56,609 bases of DNA from contig JAEZIJ010000142.1 in the NCBI GenBank assembly GCA_023436715.1, positions 1 to 56,609 on the forward strand. Direction: 5' to 3'. Shown one piece after another: positions 10,101-17,435 of this stretch. This DNA comes from Acidobacteriota bacterium. Lineage in GTDB: Bacteria > Acidobacteriota > Terriglobia > Bryobacterales > Bryobacteraceae. Position 1 is the first letter of the stretch. The number at the start of each line of letters is the position of its first letter. The notes under the pieces were generated by a model. That model worked only from the letters and a program-made list of their open reading frames with translations. It had not been told where the DNA came from and did not search any database. The position numbers were made by a program, and so were the translations under genes.

Positions 10101-11279
10101 CAGATGCGGCAAGCGCAGAAGATGGAAGCGGTGGGGCGGCTTGCCGGAGGAGTTGCGCACGATTTCAACAACATCCTGACGGCCTTGCTCGGGTATACCG
10201 ATCTACTGCAGGGCGAACTGACCGGCAATCACCCGGGGCGGCCAATGCTCGATGAGATTCGCAGTGGAGCCGAGCGGGCCGTCGCGCTCACCCAGCAACT
10301 GCTGGCGTTTGGCAGAAAACAGATCCTCAGACCGAGGGTGCTCGACCCCAACCGAGTGATCGGCGAGTTGCGGCAGATGCTGATGGTGATGCTGAGCGAG
10401 AAAACCGAGCTTGCGATTGCGCCGCAGCCGGATGCCGGGCGGGTCAGGATCGACCGGACGCAATTGGAGCAAGTGATCTACAACCTGGTGCTGAACGCCC
10501 GCGACGCCATCCCGGAATCCGGCGCCATTACGGTCTCAACGGCCAATGTGGACGTGGATGAAGGTTTTGCGGAGCAGCATCCCGCGGTTCCGGTCGGCCG
10601 GTACGTGACCATCGCGGTGAAAGACACAGGAACCGGCATGGATGCGGAAACGCAATCGCACATGTTCGAGCCATTTTTCACGACCAAGCCCAAAGGCAGC
10701 GGCGCGGGGTTGGGTTTGGCTACCGTGTACAGCATTGTGAAACAGAACGCGGGATATATCTGGGCCTACAGCGAACTGGGGGTCGGAAGCACCTTCACCG
10801 TCTACCTCCCGAGGGTGGAGGCAAAGGTTGAGCGGGCGGAGGGCGCCGCGCCCCAGCCGGAGAAACTGCGAGGTACGGAGACCATTCTGCTGGTGCACGA
10901 TGAAAATGCCGTTCGGACGGTGGCGCGGAGGTTCCTGGAGATGCGCGGTTACAGCGTGATCGAGGCCTCGAGCGGTCCGGACGCGATCCGGGTCTCCCGC
11001 GAACACGACGGCCCCATCCACCTGATGGTGACGGATGTCGTGATGCCGCGGATGAGCGGCCGCGAACTTGCATTTCAACTCGCGCCCGAGCGGCCGGACA
11101 TGAAAGTGCTGTACGTGTCGGGCTACACGGAGGACGCAATCATTCACCACGGTGTTCTGGAGAAGGGTTTCGCCTTTCTTCCGAAGCCGTTTACGCAGGA
11201 AGCGCTGGCCTCCCGCGTCCGCCATCTGCTTGATGAAGAACCTGCAGCGGGCGGCACGGCGCATCGCAAGGAAACATAG
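7134..11279 (+). CDS. CheB-CheR-PAS-histidine kinase-receiver hybrid protein
   Basis: 1381 aa, no membrane segment, so cytosolic. Domains in order: CheB methylesterase (about 35-225) with catalytic S42, H69 and D160; complete CheR methyltransferase (about 235-495) with helical N-domain, NVTSFFREP and the SAM loop VWVPGCSAGEEAYS; PAS-like (535-645); glutamate-rich coiled coil (665-755) of SNEELQSTNEEL repeats; PAS (757-857); PAS (865-975); HisKA with H1009 in GGVAHDFNN; HATPase with N1121, DTGTGMD and GSGAGLGLATVYS; receiver (1247-1365) with acceptor D1301. The first acidic-pair position is His1255, where Glu or Asp is usual. GGGAG lies upstream of the ATG, and an AT-rich stretch at 7085-7104 may hold the promoter. 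No receptor, cheA or cheW is nearby, so the target of the CheB/CheR part is unknown. Confidence 0.93.
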   Translation: MPRKREEKAKPAAKRLEAESKETPEAAPEKTQFCPVVGFGASAGGLEAFTDVLRHLPVDTGLAIVFIQHLDPKHSSILTELLARSTRMPVVQVGDGMPVEPNRIYVIPPNGNISISKGVLKVEPRPPAVPHMPVDRFFRSMAEDQGGKAIGVVLSGTASDGTLGLNAIKAEGGITIAQAPESAKYDGMPRSAIAAGSVDLVLAPQRIAEELVRLRRHEYLARLRPAEAPEDGEKDLTEVFTMLRAATGVDFSYYKPGTIRRRTLRRMALHRFNKPHEYIRYLREHRDELDLLFQDLLINVTSFFREPATFQAIRSMLLPTLFKGRSPEDPFRVWVPGCSAGEEAYSMAITLLEYMRDARIEIPIQVFGTDLSDAALQKARLGVYPDSIAADVSPDRLRRFFVRVEGSYQIARFVRDVCVFARQNVTRDPPFSKLDLITCRNLLIYLGPVLQGKVMRLLHYALKPKGYLVLGASEHVGVAGEALFEPVDKEHRLYSRNPAPVSITPDFGGYDEHHHGETAGKRLVEAVPTAAESQARVDRMILARYSPPAVVVDQSLKVLQFRGDTSPFLGQPSGEATLEITRLTRGGLAAEFRRLIEKASETSAPVKGGTLTVPFDRDEVRHIQLAVTPVHGHGETQFLAVFEPAAPPQPDSRKGRRGQVLKGEDGRVRELQQELVSTRQYLQSVIEEQEAATEELKSAHEEVQSSNEELQSTNEELLTAKEELQSTNEELTTVNEEMQTRNTELHQINNDLLNLLSSANIPIMMLGNDLRIRRFTPQAEKILNLIPADVGRPISDFRLKVNVPDIVALCQEVIDTLAAREREVHDSEGRMYSMWVRPYRTSDNRIDGVVLALVDVTERKRAAEARYRRLFEAAKDGIVIADAETGEILDSNPFITKVFGYARSRLLGQKFWESPLFEDTDIDQALAVELHERESVQKELWLQSETGDRTEVDVVASLYIEGERNVIQFNIRDVSARRRTEERLQRNEDQMRQAQKMEAVGRLAGGVAHDFNNILTALLGYTDLLQGELTGNHPGRPMLDEIRSGAERAVALTQQLLAFGRKQILRPRVLDPNRVIGELRQMLMVMLSEKTELAIAPQPDAGRVRIDRTQLEQVIYNLVLNARDAIPESGAITVSTANVDVDEGFAEQHPAVPVGRYVTIAVKDTGTGMDAETQSHMFEPFFTTKPKGSGAGLGLATVYSIVKQNAGYIWAYSELGVGSTFTVYLPRVEAKVERAEGAAPQPEKLRGTETILLVHDENAVRTVARRFLEMRGYSVIEASSGPDAIRVSREHDGPIHLMVTDVVMPRMSGRELAFQLAPERPDMKVLYVSGYTEDAIIHHGVLEKGFAFLPKPFTQEALASRVRHLLDEEPAAGGTAHRKET

Positions 11280-11280
11280 A

Positions 11281-12255
11281 GTGAGCAGTGGAGATAAGCA
11301 CGATATTATCGTCGTGGGCGCTTCGGCCGGGGGGATCGAAGCTCTGCAGAAGGTGGTCGGGGCACTGCCGGCCGGACTCGATGCCGCCGTCTTCGTGGTG
11401 GTGCATTTGTGGGCCGAGGCCGAAAGCTTTTTGCCCCAAATCCTGAGCCGCGCGGGGAATTTGTCGGCCGTTCATCCGAGCGAGGGCCAGTTGCTCGAAG
11501 TGGGGCAGATTTACGCAGCACCTCCGGACCGGCACCTCGTTTTGCACGACGCGAAAATCAGGGTGGTCCGCGGCCCCAGGGAGAATCGCCACCGGCCGTC
11601 GATTGATGTGTTATTCCGGTCCGCGGCGTCGGTGTACGGCCCCCGAGTCGCCGGTGTTCTGTTGACGGGCGCCGACGACGACGGGACGGCCGGGCTGAAA
11701 GCAATCAAAGAGCGGGGGGGCATAGCCGTGGTGCAGGATCCGGCCGACTCGGCGTACCCGGCCATGCCGCAAAGCGCGTTGAGCGTGCTGGAGCCGGATT
11801 TTACGCTGCCGCTCGACGAAATCGGCCCCCTCATGCGCGATCTCGTGGCCGGGGTGGTCAAACCGAAAGGGAGGCGAGCCGTGTCGGAACCCGCTGACCG
11901 GTCATTCAGGCAGGAACAAGGCGAGCCAATTGATGTAACGAAACTGGGCGCGCCGAGCGCATTTACCTGTCCGGATTGCAGAGGCACTCTTTGGGAGTTG
12001 CAGGAGGGCGGCCTGCTGCGGTTCCGCTGCCGCGTAGGGCATGCATTCTCCACGCGGAGCATGGTGGATGCGCAGTCCGATATCGTTGAACGCGCATTGT
12101 GGGAAGCGGCGAGGACGCTGGAGGAGAGCGCGGCGATGTCGCGCCGCATCGCCCAGAAAACGAAAACTCTGGAGCCGAAGCTCATGAAGGACGCCGAGCA
12201 GCGGGAGAGCCACGCCCGGGTGATTCGAGAGCTGCTTATGGAGGGCGAAGCGTGA
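11281..12255 (+). CDS. cheB: Stand-alone CheB-type methylesterase with C-terminal zinc ribbon
   Basis: 324 aa. The GTG at 11281 follows the upstream stop codon by one base and places the start just before the first CheB strand. The frame is open further upstream, but that part lies inside the kinase gene. The CheB triad is S15 (GASAGG), H42 (VVHLWAE) and D134 (TGADDDGT). There is no receiver domain, so activity is not set by its own phosphorylation. Residues 225-260 form a CPDC...CRVGH zinc-ribbon-like unit (C230, C233, C250, H254) followed by a helical tail, as in many unlinked CheB proteins. It is coupled to the preceding hybrid and probably works in the same pathway, demethylating or deamidating an unknown protein. 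Confidence 0.88.
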   Translation: MSSGDKHDIIVVGASAGGIEALQKVVGALPAGLDAAVFVVVHLWAEAESFLPQILSRAGNLSAVHPSEGQLLEVGQIYAAPPDRHLVLHDAKIRVVRGPRENRHRPSIDVLFRSAASVYGPRVAGVLLTGADDDGTAGLKAIKERGGIAVVQDPADSAYPAMPQSALSVLEPDFTLPLDEIGPLMRDLVAGVVKPKGRRAVSEPADRSFRQEQGEPIDVTKLGAPSAFTCPDCRGTLWELQEGGLLRFRCRVGHAFSTRSMVDAQSDIVERALWEAARTLEESAAMSRRIAQKTKTLEPKLMKDAEQRESHARVIRELLMEGEA

Positions 12256-12333
12256 GGGGGTGAGGCGCATTGTAACCTCGCGTGTGCCCGCGTCAACGAT
12301 TATTTGCATATTGAAGCGGCGGTCGGGCCATTC

Positions 12334-12339
12334 TATCGT
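12334..12339 (+). promoter_or_regulatory. Probable -10 element, leaderless type
   Basis: TATCGT ends 11 nt before the ATG at 12351. The leader has no Shine-Dalgarno sequence. It would give the second hybrid kinase its own promoter despite the short 95-nt gap. Confidence 0.35.
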
Positions 12340-12350
12340 AATGTAGGGTT

Positions 12351-15300
12351 ATGCCAGGGGAAGAAGACGATCGTCGTCAGCTCGGGTTCACGGTTGTGGG
12401 GATCGGAGCTTCGGCTGGCGGGATGGAGGCTTTTCGCAAGATCCTCCAGGCACTCCCGCCGGATACCGGAATGGCGTTCGTTTTTGTCCAGCATCTCGAC
12501 CCCCTCCACAAGAGCCTGTTGGTGAATATCTTCGCCAAGGCCACCCGCATGCCGGTCATCGAGGCGGTCGAGGGCGTTGGGGTGGAGCCGAACCACGTCT
12601 ACGTTATCCCGCCCAACCAGACCCTGACCATCTCCCGCGGGCGTCTGTCGATGACGCCCCGAACGCAACGCGCCGGCGAGTACCTGCCCATCGACGCCTT
12701 CCTGCGCTCGCTCGCACAAGAGGAGAAGGAAAACGCCGTTGCCGTCATTCTCTCCGGCACCTCCTCGGACGGCACTCTCGGCCTGATCGAAGTGAAGCAC
12801 GGAGGCGGCATCACCTTCGCCCAGGATGAAACCGCCAAGTACGACAGCATGCCGGGCGGCGCTATCAAAAGCGGCGCCGTCGATTTTATCCTTCCCGCCG
12901 AGGCCATTGCCCGGGAACTGACCCGAATCGCCCGCCATCGCGAAGAGATGGAACGCCGGAGCGATTCCGAACCGGCCGCCCCTGCGCCGGCCGATATCCG
13001 CCCTTTTTTCCGCGATCCGGAACTCTTCGAGGAGCTCAGGAAAACGGTGATCCCCTCCCTCCTCAGGGATCGCCCGCCGGACGAACCCCTGCGCATTTGG
13101 GTTCCCGGCTGCGGCACGGGCGAGGAGGCCTATTCCCTGGCGATCTGTTTCCTTGAAGCCCTGAACGGGGCGCTCGCCGACATGAAGATCTTCGCCTCGG
13201 ATGTCAACGACCGCTTAGTCGCGTCCGCCCGTTCCGGCATGTTTCCCGCGAGCCTCCCAGATGAGATCGGGGTCGAACGGGTCCAGCGTTTCTTCACTTA
13301 CTCCGCGGGCCGGTACCAGGCCTGCAAAGCCGTTCGCGAGATCTGCGTGTTCGCTCAGCACGACGTCACGAAGGACCCGCCATTTTCCAGCCTGGACCTC
13401 ATCAGTTCCCGCAACCTGCCCGAAAGTGTCGTCAAACAAGTCACGCCCATTTTTCATTACGCGCTCAAGGGTTCCGGATACCTGCTGGCCGGCGCTTCGG
13501 AGCCTTCGGCTCGATTCCGCGACCTGTTCAAAGCTGTGGATCGAAGGGGCCGGATTTTCCTCAAGAACCCTGTCGCCGCACGGTTGCCATTCGACTTTCA
13601 AAACCGCGGCGCCGCCCCCGCAACGGACCTGATCGCGAACACGGCCGATGTCGAGAGGGAAGCCGACAGGCTGGCTTTCCGCCACTATGGGCACGCCGGG
13701 GTGCTGGTCACCGCAGAGGGCGAGATCATTCAGTTCAAGGGAGATACCGGTCCTTTTCTTCCGTTTGCGGGGGGCGGCTCGGGTCTGGAACTGGGCAACG
13801 TGGCGCGGCAGGAACTGCGAGCGCCGCTGGCCATGGCGCTTCAGCGGGCTGCCAAAACCGGAAAGGCGCAGCGCTCGAAAAATATCGAAATCCAGCTCGA
13901 AAGGGACGAGGCGCGGCACGTCAGCTTCGAAATTCTTCCTTTGGAGTCTCTGGGGAGGCAGCGCTATTTCCTGGTGTTGTTCGAGATGTTTGGCGCCAGG
14001 GCGCCGGCGCGGAAGGGCGCTGCCGGAGCTTCGAGGGAAGCCGACCGGCGGGAAATCGCACATTTGCAGCAACTCCTCGCAGCCAGCACCGAAAACCTTC
14101 ACTCTACCATCGACGAATTGAGGGCCTCGCACGAAGAGCTTCTCTCGCGGAACGAGGAATTGAAGAGCATCGGCGACCAGCTCGAAATCCGCGGCCAGCA
14201 GTTCGAGAACGCCAACGAGGAACTCACCGCCATCAACGAACAGCTTCAGATGCGCAACAGCCAACTGGCGCACGCTCTCGCGGATCTGAACAACCTTCTT
14301 GAGGCGGTCCGCGTGCCGATTGTTCTGCTAGGCCCCGGCAAGCGCATCCGCATGTTCACACCCGCGGCTCGGAGCGTGCTCAACATTAGCTCCGCCGATA
14401 TCGGCAAGCTCTTGACCGGCGTTCAGACAAACCTCGACCTCGACAGCGTCGCGGCAACGGTGGACGAAGCCATCCGCACGAAAGCCGCGCGCGAAATGGA
14501 GATCGCCGACCGGAACGGCAACTGGTACCTGATGCGCACGCACCCTTACCGGACGGCGGAGGGCGAAACCGCCGGAGCCGTGCTCGTGCTGTTCGACATC
14601 GGCAACCGCAAGCGCATGGAGCAGGAGCGCGAGCGCCTGATGGAATCCATCGAGAGCGGGCGCGCCAAGCTCCAAAGCATCATCGAGCAGATGCCCTCCG
14701 GAGTGGTTGTCGCCGAGGCGCCTACGGGGAAAATCGTCTTCGAGAACCGCCGCGTGGAGCTGATCCTGGGCCACTCGTTCCTCGCGGCCGGACAGATCGA
14801 TGAGCAGTCCCGCTATGTGGGTTTTCATGCCGGCGGGCGCCCGTACTCGCCGGAGGAATGGCCGCTGGCCCGTTCGCTTCATACCGGAGAAGTGGTTGCC
14901 AACGAGGAGATCGAATACATCCGGGGCGACGGCTGCCGGTTCACCATGCGCGCCGGCTCCGCACCCATTCGCGACCGGGAAAACAGAATCGTAGCCGCCG
15001 TCTTCGTCTTCGACGACATTACCGAGCAGAAGACCTTCCAGCAAAGGCTGGTGCACGCGCAGCGGCTCGAGACCATAGGGCGGCTTGCCGGCGGGGTGGC
15101 GCACGATTTCAATAACCTATTGACCGTGATCATAGGCTCCACCGAATCTGTTCGCGAACATGCACGGCTCAGCCGCCATTTCCGTAGCGAGCTCGATTCC
15201 GTATTGAGGGCCGCGAGCCGCGCCAGCTCTCTTACCAGCCAGTTGCTTGCCTTCAGCCGCCGCCAAATGATCCAGCCCCGGGCGATCGACCTCCACTCCG

Positions 15301-16166
15301 CGGCCGCCGCCATGTACAGCCTGCTTCGCCGCCTGGTGGGCGAGCGCATCGAGTTACGCATGAACCGGTGCGAGCAGCCTTGCGTTGTTGTGGCGGATCC
15401 CGGGCAGCTCGAACTGATGGTGATGAACCTGGTTACCAACGCCCGGGACGCGATTGAGGGCGATGGAACGATCACGGTTGAGACTGCCGCGGTGAAGCTC
15501 GACGACGACCCGGAAATCGGCTCAGGCGAGTTTGTCCGCTTGTCGGTGAGCGACACCGGGGCCGGCATGGGCGAGGAGACGAAGCGGCACGTCTTCGAGC
15601 CGTTCTTCACCACCAAGGGCCTGGGACGAGGAACGGGACTCGGGCTCTCCAGCGTCTACGGCGCCGTGAAGCAGAACGGCGGCGAGATGCGCTTGGAAAG
15701 CGAGCTGGGCAAGGGCGCGCGGTTTGAAATCTATCTGCCCCGGGTCCATGCCGAGCCCGAGCCGCCGAGGATAGAGGTGGCGCCCGAGGTGGCGCAGGGC
15801 AGCGAAACGATTCTGGTTGTAGAAGACGAGGCTCATGTCCGGGCACTCGCCCGACGCTACCTGGAACGGCTCGGGTACGAGGTGATCGAAGCCGTAAATG
15901 GGGTGGAGGCCCTTCGCGCGTACAAAGATTACCCGGGCTTGATCAGCCTGCTGTTGGCGGACATCGTGATGCCGATGATGGACGGGCGGGAGTTGGCCCG
16001 GCGCTTGCTAGAAGACCAGCCGGGCCTGAAGGTGCTGTTCACCTCCGGCTATCCCCTCGACACGATAGGAGGCTCCGATTTGGGCGCCGAACCCCACTTC
16101 TTGCAGAAGCCGTTCGACGGCCAGGCCCTCGGCAGCAAGGTCCGCGAGATCCTCGACGAGCCGTAG
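12351..16166 (+). CDS. CheB-(eroded CheR)-PAS-histidine kinase-receiver hybrid protein
   Basis: 1271 aa, cytosolic, paralog of the 1381-aa protein. CheB (about 10-195) is intact: S21, H48, D140. The CheR part starts directly at DIRPFFRDP (215): the roughly 65-residue N-terminal helical domain present in the paralog is absent, and the conserved CRNLLIY segment has become SRNLPESV (354-361), although the VPGCGTGEEAYS SAM loop remains. Then follow a PAS-like domain (430-545), coiled coil (565-650), PAS (650-755), PAS (772-895), HisKA with H918, HATPase (N1030, DTGAGMG, GRGTGLGLSSVYG) and a receiver with E1158/D1159 and acceptor D1204. The kinase and receiver look functional; methyltransferase activity is doubtful. 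Confidence 0.92.
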   Translation: MPGEEDDRRQLGFTVVGIGASAGGMEAFRKILQALPPDTGMAFVFVQHLDPLHKSLLVNIFAKATRMPVIEAVEGVGVEPNHVYVIPPNQTLTISRGRLSMTPRTQRAGEYLPIDAFLRSLAQEEKENAVAVILSGTSSDGTLGLIEVKHGGGITFAQDETAKYDSMPGGAIKSGAVDFILPAEAIARELTRIARHREEMERRSDSEPAAPAPADIRPFFRDPELFEELRKTVIPSLLRDRPPDEPLRIWVPGCGTGEEAYSLAICFLEALNGALADMKIFASDVNDRLVASARSGMFPASLPDEIGVERVQRFFTYSAGRYQACKAVREICVFAQHDVTKDPPFSSLDLISSRNLPESVVKQVTPIFHYALKGSGYLLAGASEPSARFRDLFKAVDRRGRIFLKNPVAARLPFDFQNRGAAPATDLIANTADVEREADRLAFRHYGHAGVLVTAEGEIIQFKGDTGPFLPFAGGGSGLELGNVARQELRAPLAMALQRAAKTGKAQRSKNIEIQLERDEARHVSFEILPLESLGRQRYFLVLFEMFGARAPARKGAAGASREADRREIAHLQQLLAASTENLHSTIDELRASHEELLSRNEELKSIGDQLEIRGQQFENANEELTAINEQLQMRNSQLAHALADLNNLLEAVRVPIVLLGPGKRIRMFTPAARSVLNISSADIGKLLTGVQTNLDLDSVAATVDEAIRTKAAREMEIADRNGNWYLMRTHPYRTAEGETAGAVLVLFDIGNRKRMEQERERLMESIESGRAKLQSIIEQMPSGVVVAEAPTGKIVFENRRVELILGHSFLAAGQIDEQSRYVGFHAGGRPYSPEEWPLARSLHTGEVVANEEIEYIRGDGCRFTMRAGSAPIRDRENRIVAAVFVFDDITEQKTFQQRLVHAQRLETIGRLAGGVAHDFNNLLTVIIGSTESVREHARLSRHFRSELDSVLRAASRASSLTSQLLAFSRRQMIQPRAIDLHSAAAAMYSLLRRLVGERIELRMNRCEQPCVVVADPGQLELMVMNLVTNARDAIEGDGTITVETAAVKLDDDPEIGSGEFVRLSVSDTGAGMGEETKRHVFEPFFTTKGLGRGTGLGLSSVYGAVKQNGGEMRLESELGKGARFEIYLPRVHAEPEPPRIEVAPEVAQGSETILVVEDEAHVRALARRYLERLGYEVIEAVNGVEALRAYKDYPGLISLLLADIVMPMMDGRELARRLLEDQPGLKVLFTSGYPLDTIGGSDLGAEPHFLQKPFDGQALGSKVREILDEP

Positions 16167-16285
16167 ATCACCCCGCGGGAGGCCGCCTTTTGCTTTCATC
16201 GGCGCGTTTTCCGAGTGCAGCACGCGCGCGTCAGCGCGTGGTGGCCTACCTGGGCGAAGTGGACTTCCCGCCCAGTTCACGAAGT

Positions 16286-16438
16286 TCAGGAGGCGCCTTC
16301 CGGCGGCGCTCCCGTCTGACCCTGCACGGCGATGTTCGTCTGCGGGGCCGCTCCGAGGTTCTGCGTGATGACCATGCCTTGTGGGACCAAAGCGATAAGG
16401 CACAGCGCGACGATCAAGCGACAGGCGACTTCATTCAT
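16286..16438 (-). CDS. Small secreted protein candidate (50 aa)
   Basis: The ATG at 16438 is preceded by GGAGG at a spacing of 10 nt. The peptide starts MNEVACRLIVALCLIALVPQ, a short n-region with one arginine and a strongly hydrophobic core, then a Gln/Ala/Gly-rich tail ending GQTGAPPEGAS. This fits a signal peptide with a very short mature part, or a small membrane peptide. No family is recognised. It lies in the otherwise empty gap between two convergent genes (16167-16532), and a chance reading frame cannot be excluded. Confidence 0.4.
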   Translation of the reverse strand: MNEVACRLIVALCLIALVPQGMVITQNLGAAPQTNIAVQGQTGAPPEGAS

Positions 16439-16532
16439 GTACGGCACACCTCCATGACCGTCAACGTGGATCACTTCCGTGTAGCCGACAAAGCGGACGG
16501 ATCTCGTGCCAGGCACTAAAGTAAGGTCGGTA

Positions 16533-17321
16533 TCACGCAATTTCGGCCAGCAGGACCTCATAGAACTTGTCGCTCGCCTGGCGTTCCCGCCACGGAGTAT
16601 GGCCGCACTTTGCGAGCAGAACAAAACGAAAGTCCGCCAGGTTGGCGGAGAGAGGCCCGAAGACATCCGCGGCGAGGTGCGGGTCAGAATCGCCGTGAAG
16701 GGCCACCACCGGGCAGGCCAGACTTCGGACAGCGCGGAGCAGCGCACCCGTACGACGCATTTCAGCAGCCTCACTCCACACGCGGCGAAAGATCTCCGCG
16801 CTGACCGGAAGCGGGTCCGGTTCATCGGCGTCGTCGATTGAATCGTAGGCATCGGCTCTTGAGGTGAGATGGCCCAACGCTGAAAGCAACGCATCCTTGT
16901 TCCGGATCTCAGGATCGTTCAACCCGGCCACGGCAGCTTGAAACTCAGCTTTCTCTTCATCCCGCAGGCGAATCAGCCGCCGATCATTCAGACCCTTGGC
17001 GGATGCTTCATTGAAACCGCCGCTGCTCACCAAAACGATCTTGCGGACCAGCTCGGGCGATTTCGAAGCCAACAGAATGGTCAACCACGCGCCCCACGAG
17101 AACCCAACCAGAACGACTGGTAGTGTGGCTTCGCTTAGCAGGATGTTATGGAGTTCCTCCACCTGGCCTTGAACCGACGGCTTGGTCTGGATGGGTTCGA
17201 GTACACCGTGTGCGCCGGCGAGCCGGCGGGCAACGGGAGCCATCTCTCCGGCCGCGCCCGGACCGCCGTGAATCACCGCAACGCGGAACGGTGCCGCGCC
17301 GTAAACCCTCAGATTCGTCAT
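16533..17321 (-). CDS. Alpha/beta hydrolase
   Basis: 262 aa from the ATG at 17321; the frame is open to 17360. The oxyanion-hole motif HGGPG is near residue 19, the nucleophile elbow is GFSWG, the acid is probably D in HGDSDPH, and the histidine is in KCGHTPW. This is the HGGPG-type arrangement of proline iminopeptidase-like and related hydrolases. The substrate is unknown. No signal peptide is seen, so it is cytosolic. It converges with the hybrid kinase and stands upstream of the large glycosyltransferase on the same strand, but has its own -10-like element. Confidence 0.85.
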   Translation of the reverse strand: MTNLRVYGAAPFRVAVIHGGPGAAGEMAPVARRLAGAHGVLEPIQTKPSVQGQVEELHNILLSEATLPVVLVGFSWGAWLTILLASKSPELVRKIVLVSSGGFNEASAKGLNDRRLIRLRDEEKAEFQAAVAGLNDPEIRNKDALLSALGHLTSRADAYDSIDDADEPDPLPVSAEIFRRVWSEAAEMRRTGALLRAVRSLACPVVALHGDSDPHLAADVFGPLSANLADFRFVLLAKCGHTPWRERQASDKFYEVLLAEIA

Positions 17322-17333
17322 CGGCGAAGCTCC

Positions 17334-17339
17334 AGTGTA
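17334..17339 (-). promoter_or_regulatory. Probable -10 element, leaderless type
   Basis: TACACT (minus strand, followed by GG) ends 12 nt before the ATG of the hydrolase. The same TACACTGG octamer precedes the genes starting at 4265 and 53037. Confidence 0.4.
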
Positions 17340-17435
17340 TCCGTTTTTCGGTTGGATCACGGTAGATCTCTATCGGAAACGGTCCGGCTGAGAACTGCCT
17401 GGGAGCAAGAGTGGATTGGGGGCCAAGTGACCCAA

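Noticed and set aside
7134..16166. Chemotaxis operon
   Set aside because: CheB and CheR domains are present but there is no receptor, cheA, cheW, cheY or flagellar gene; better described as hybrid signalling proteins.
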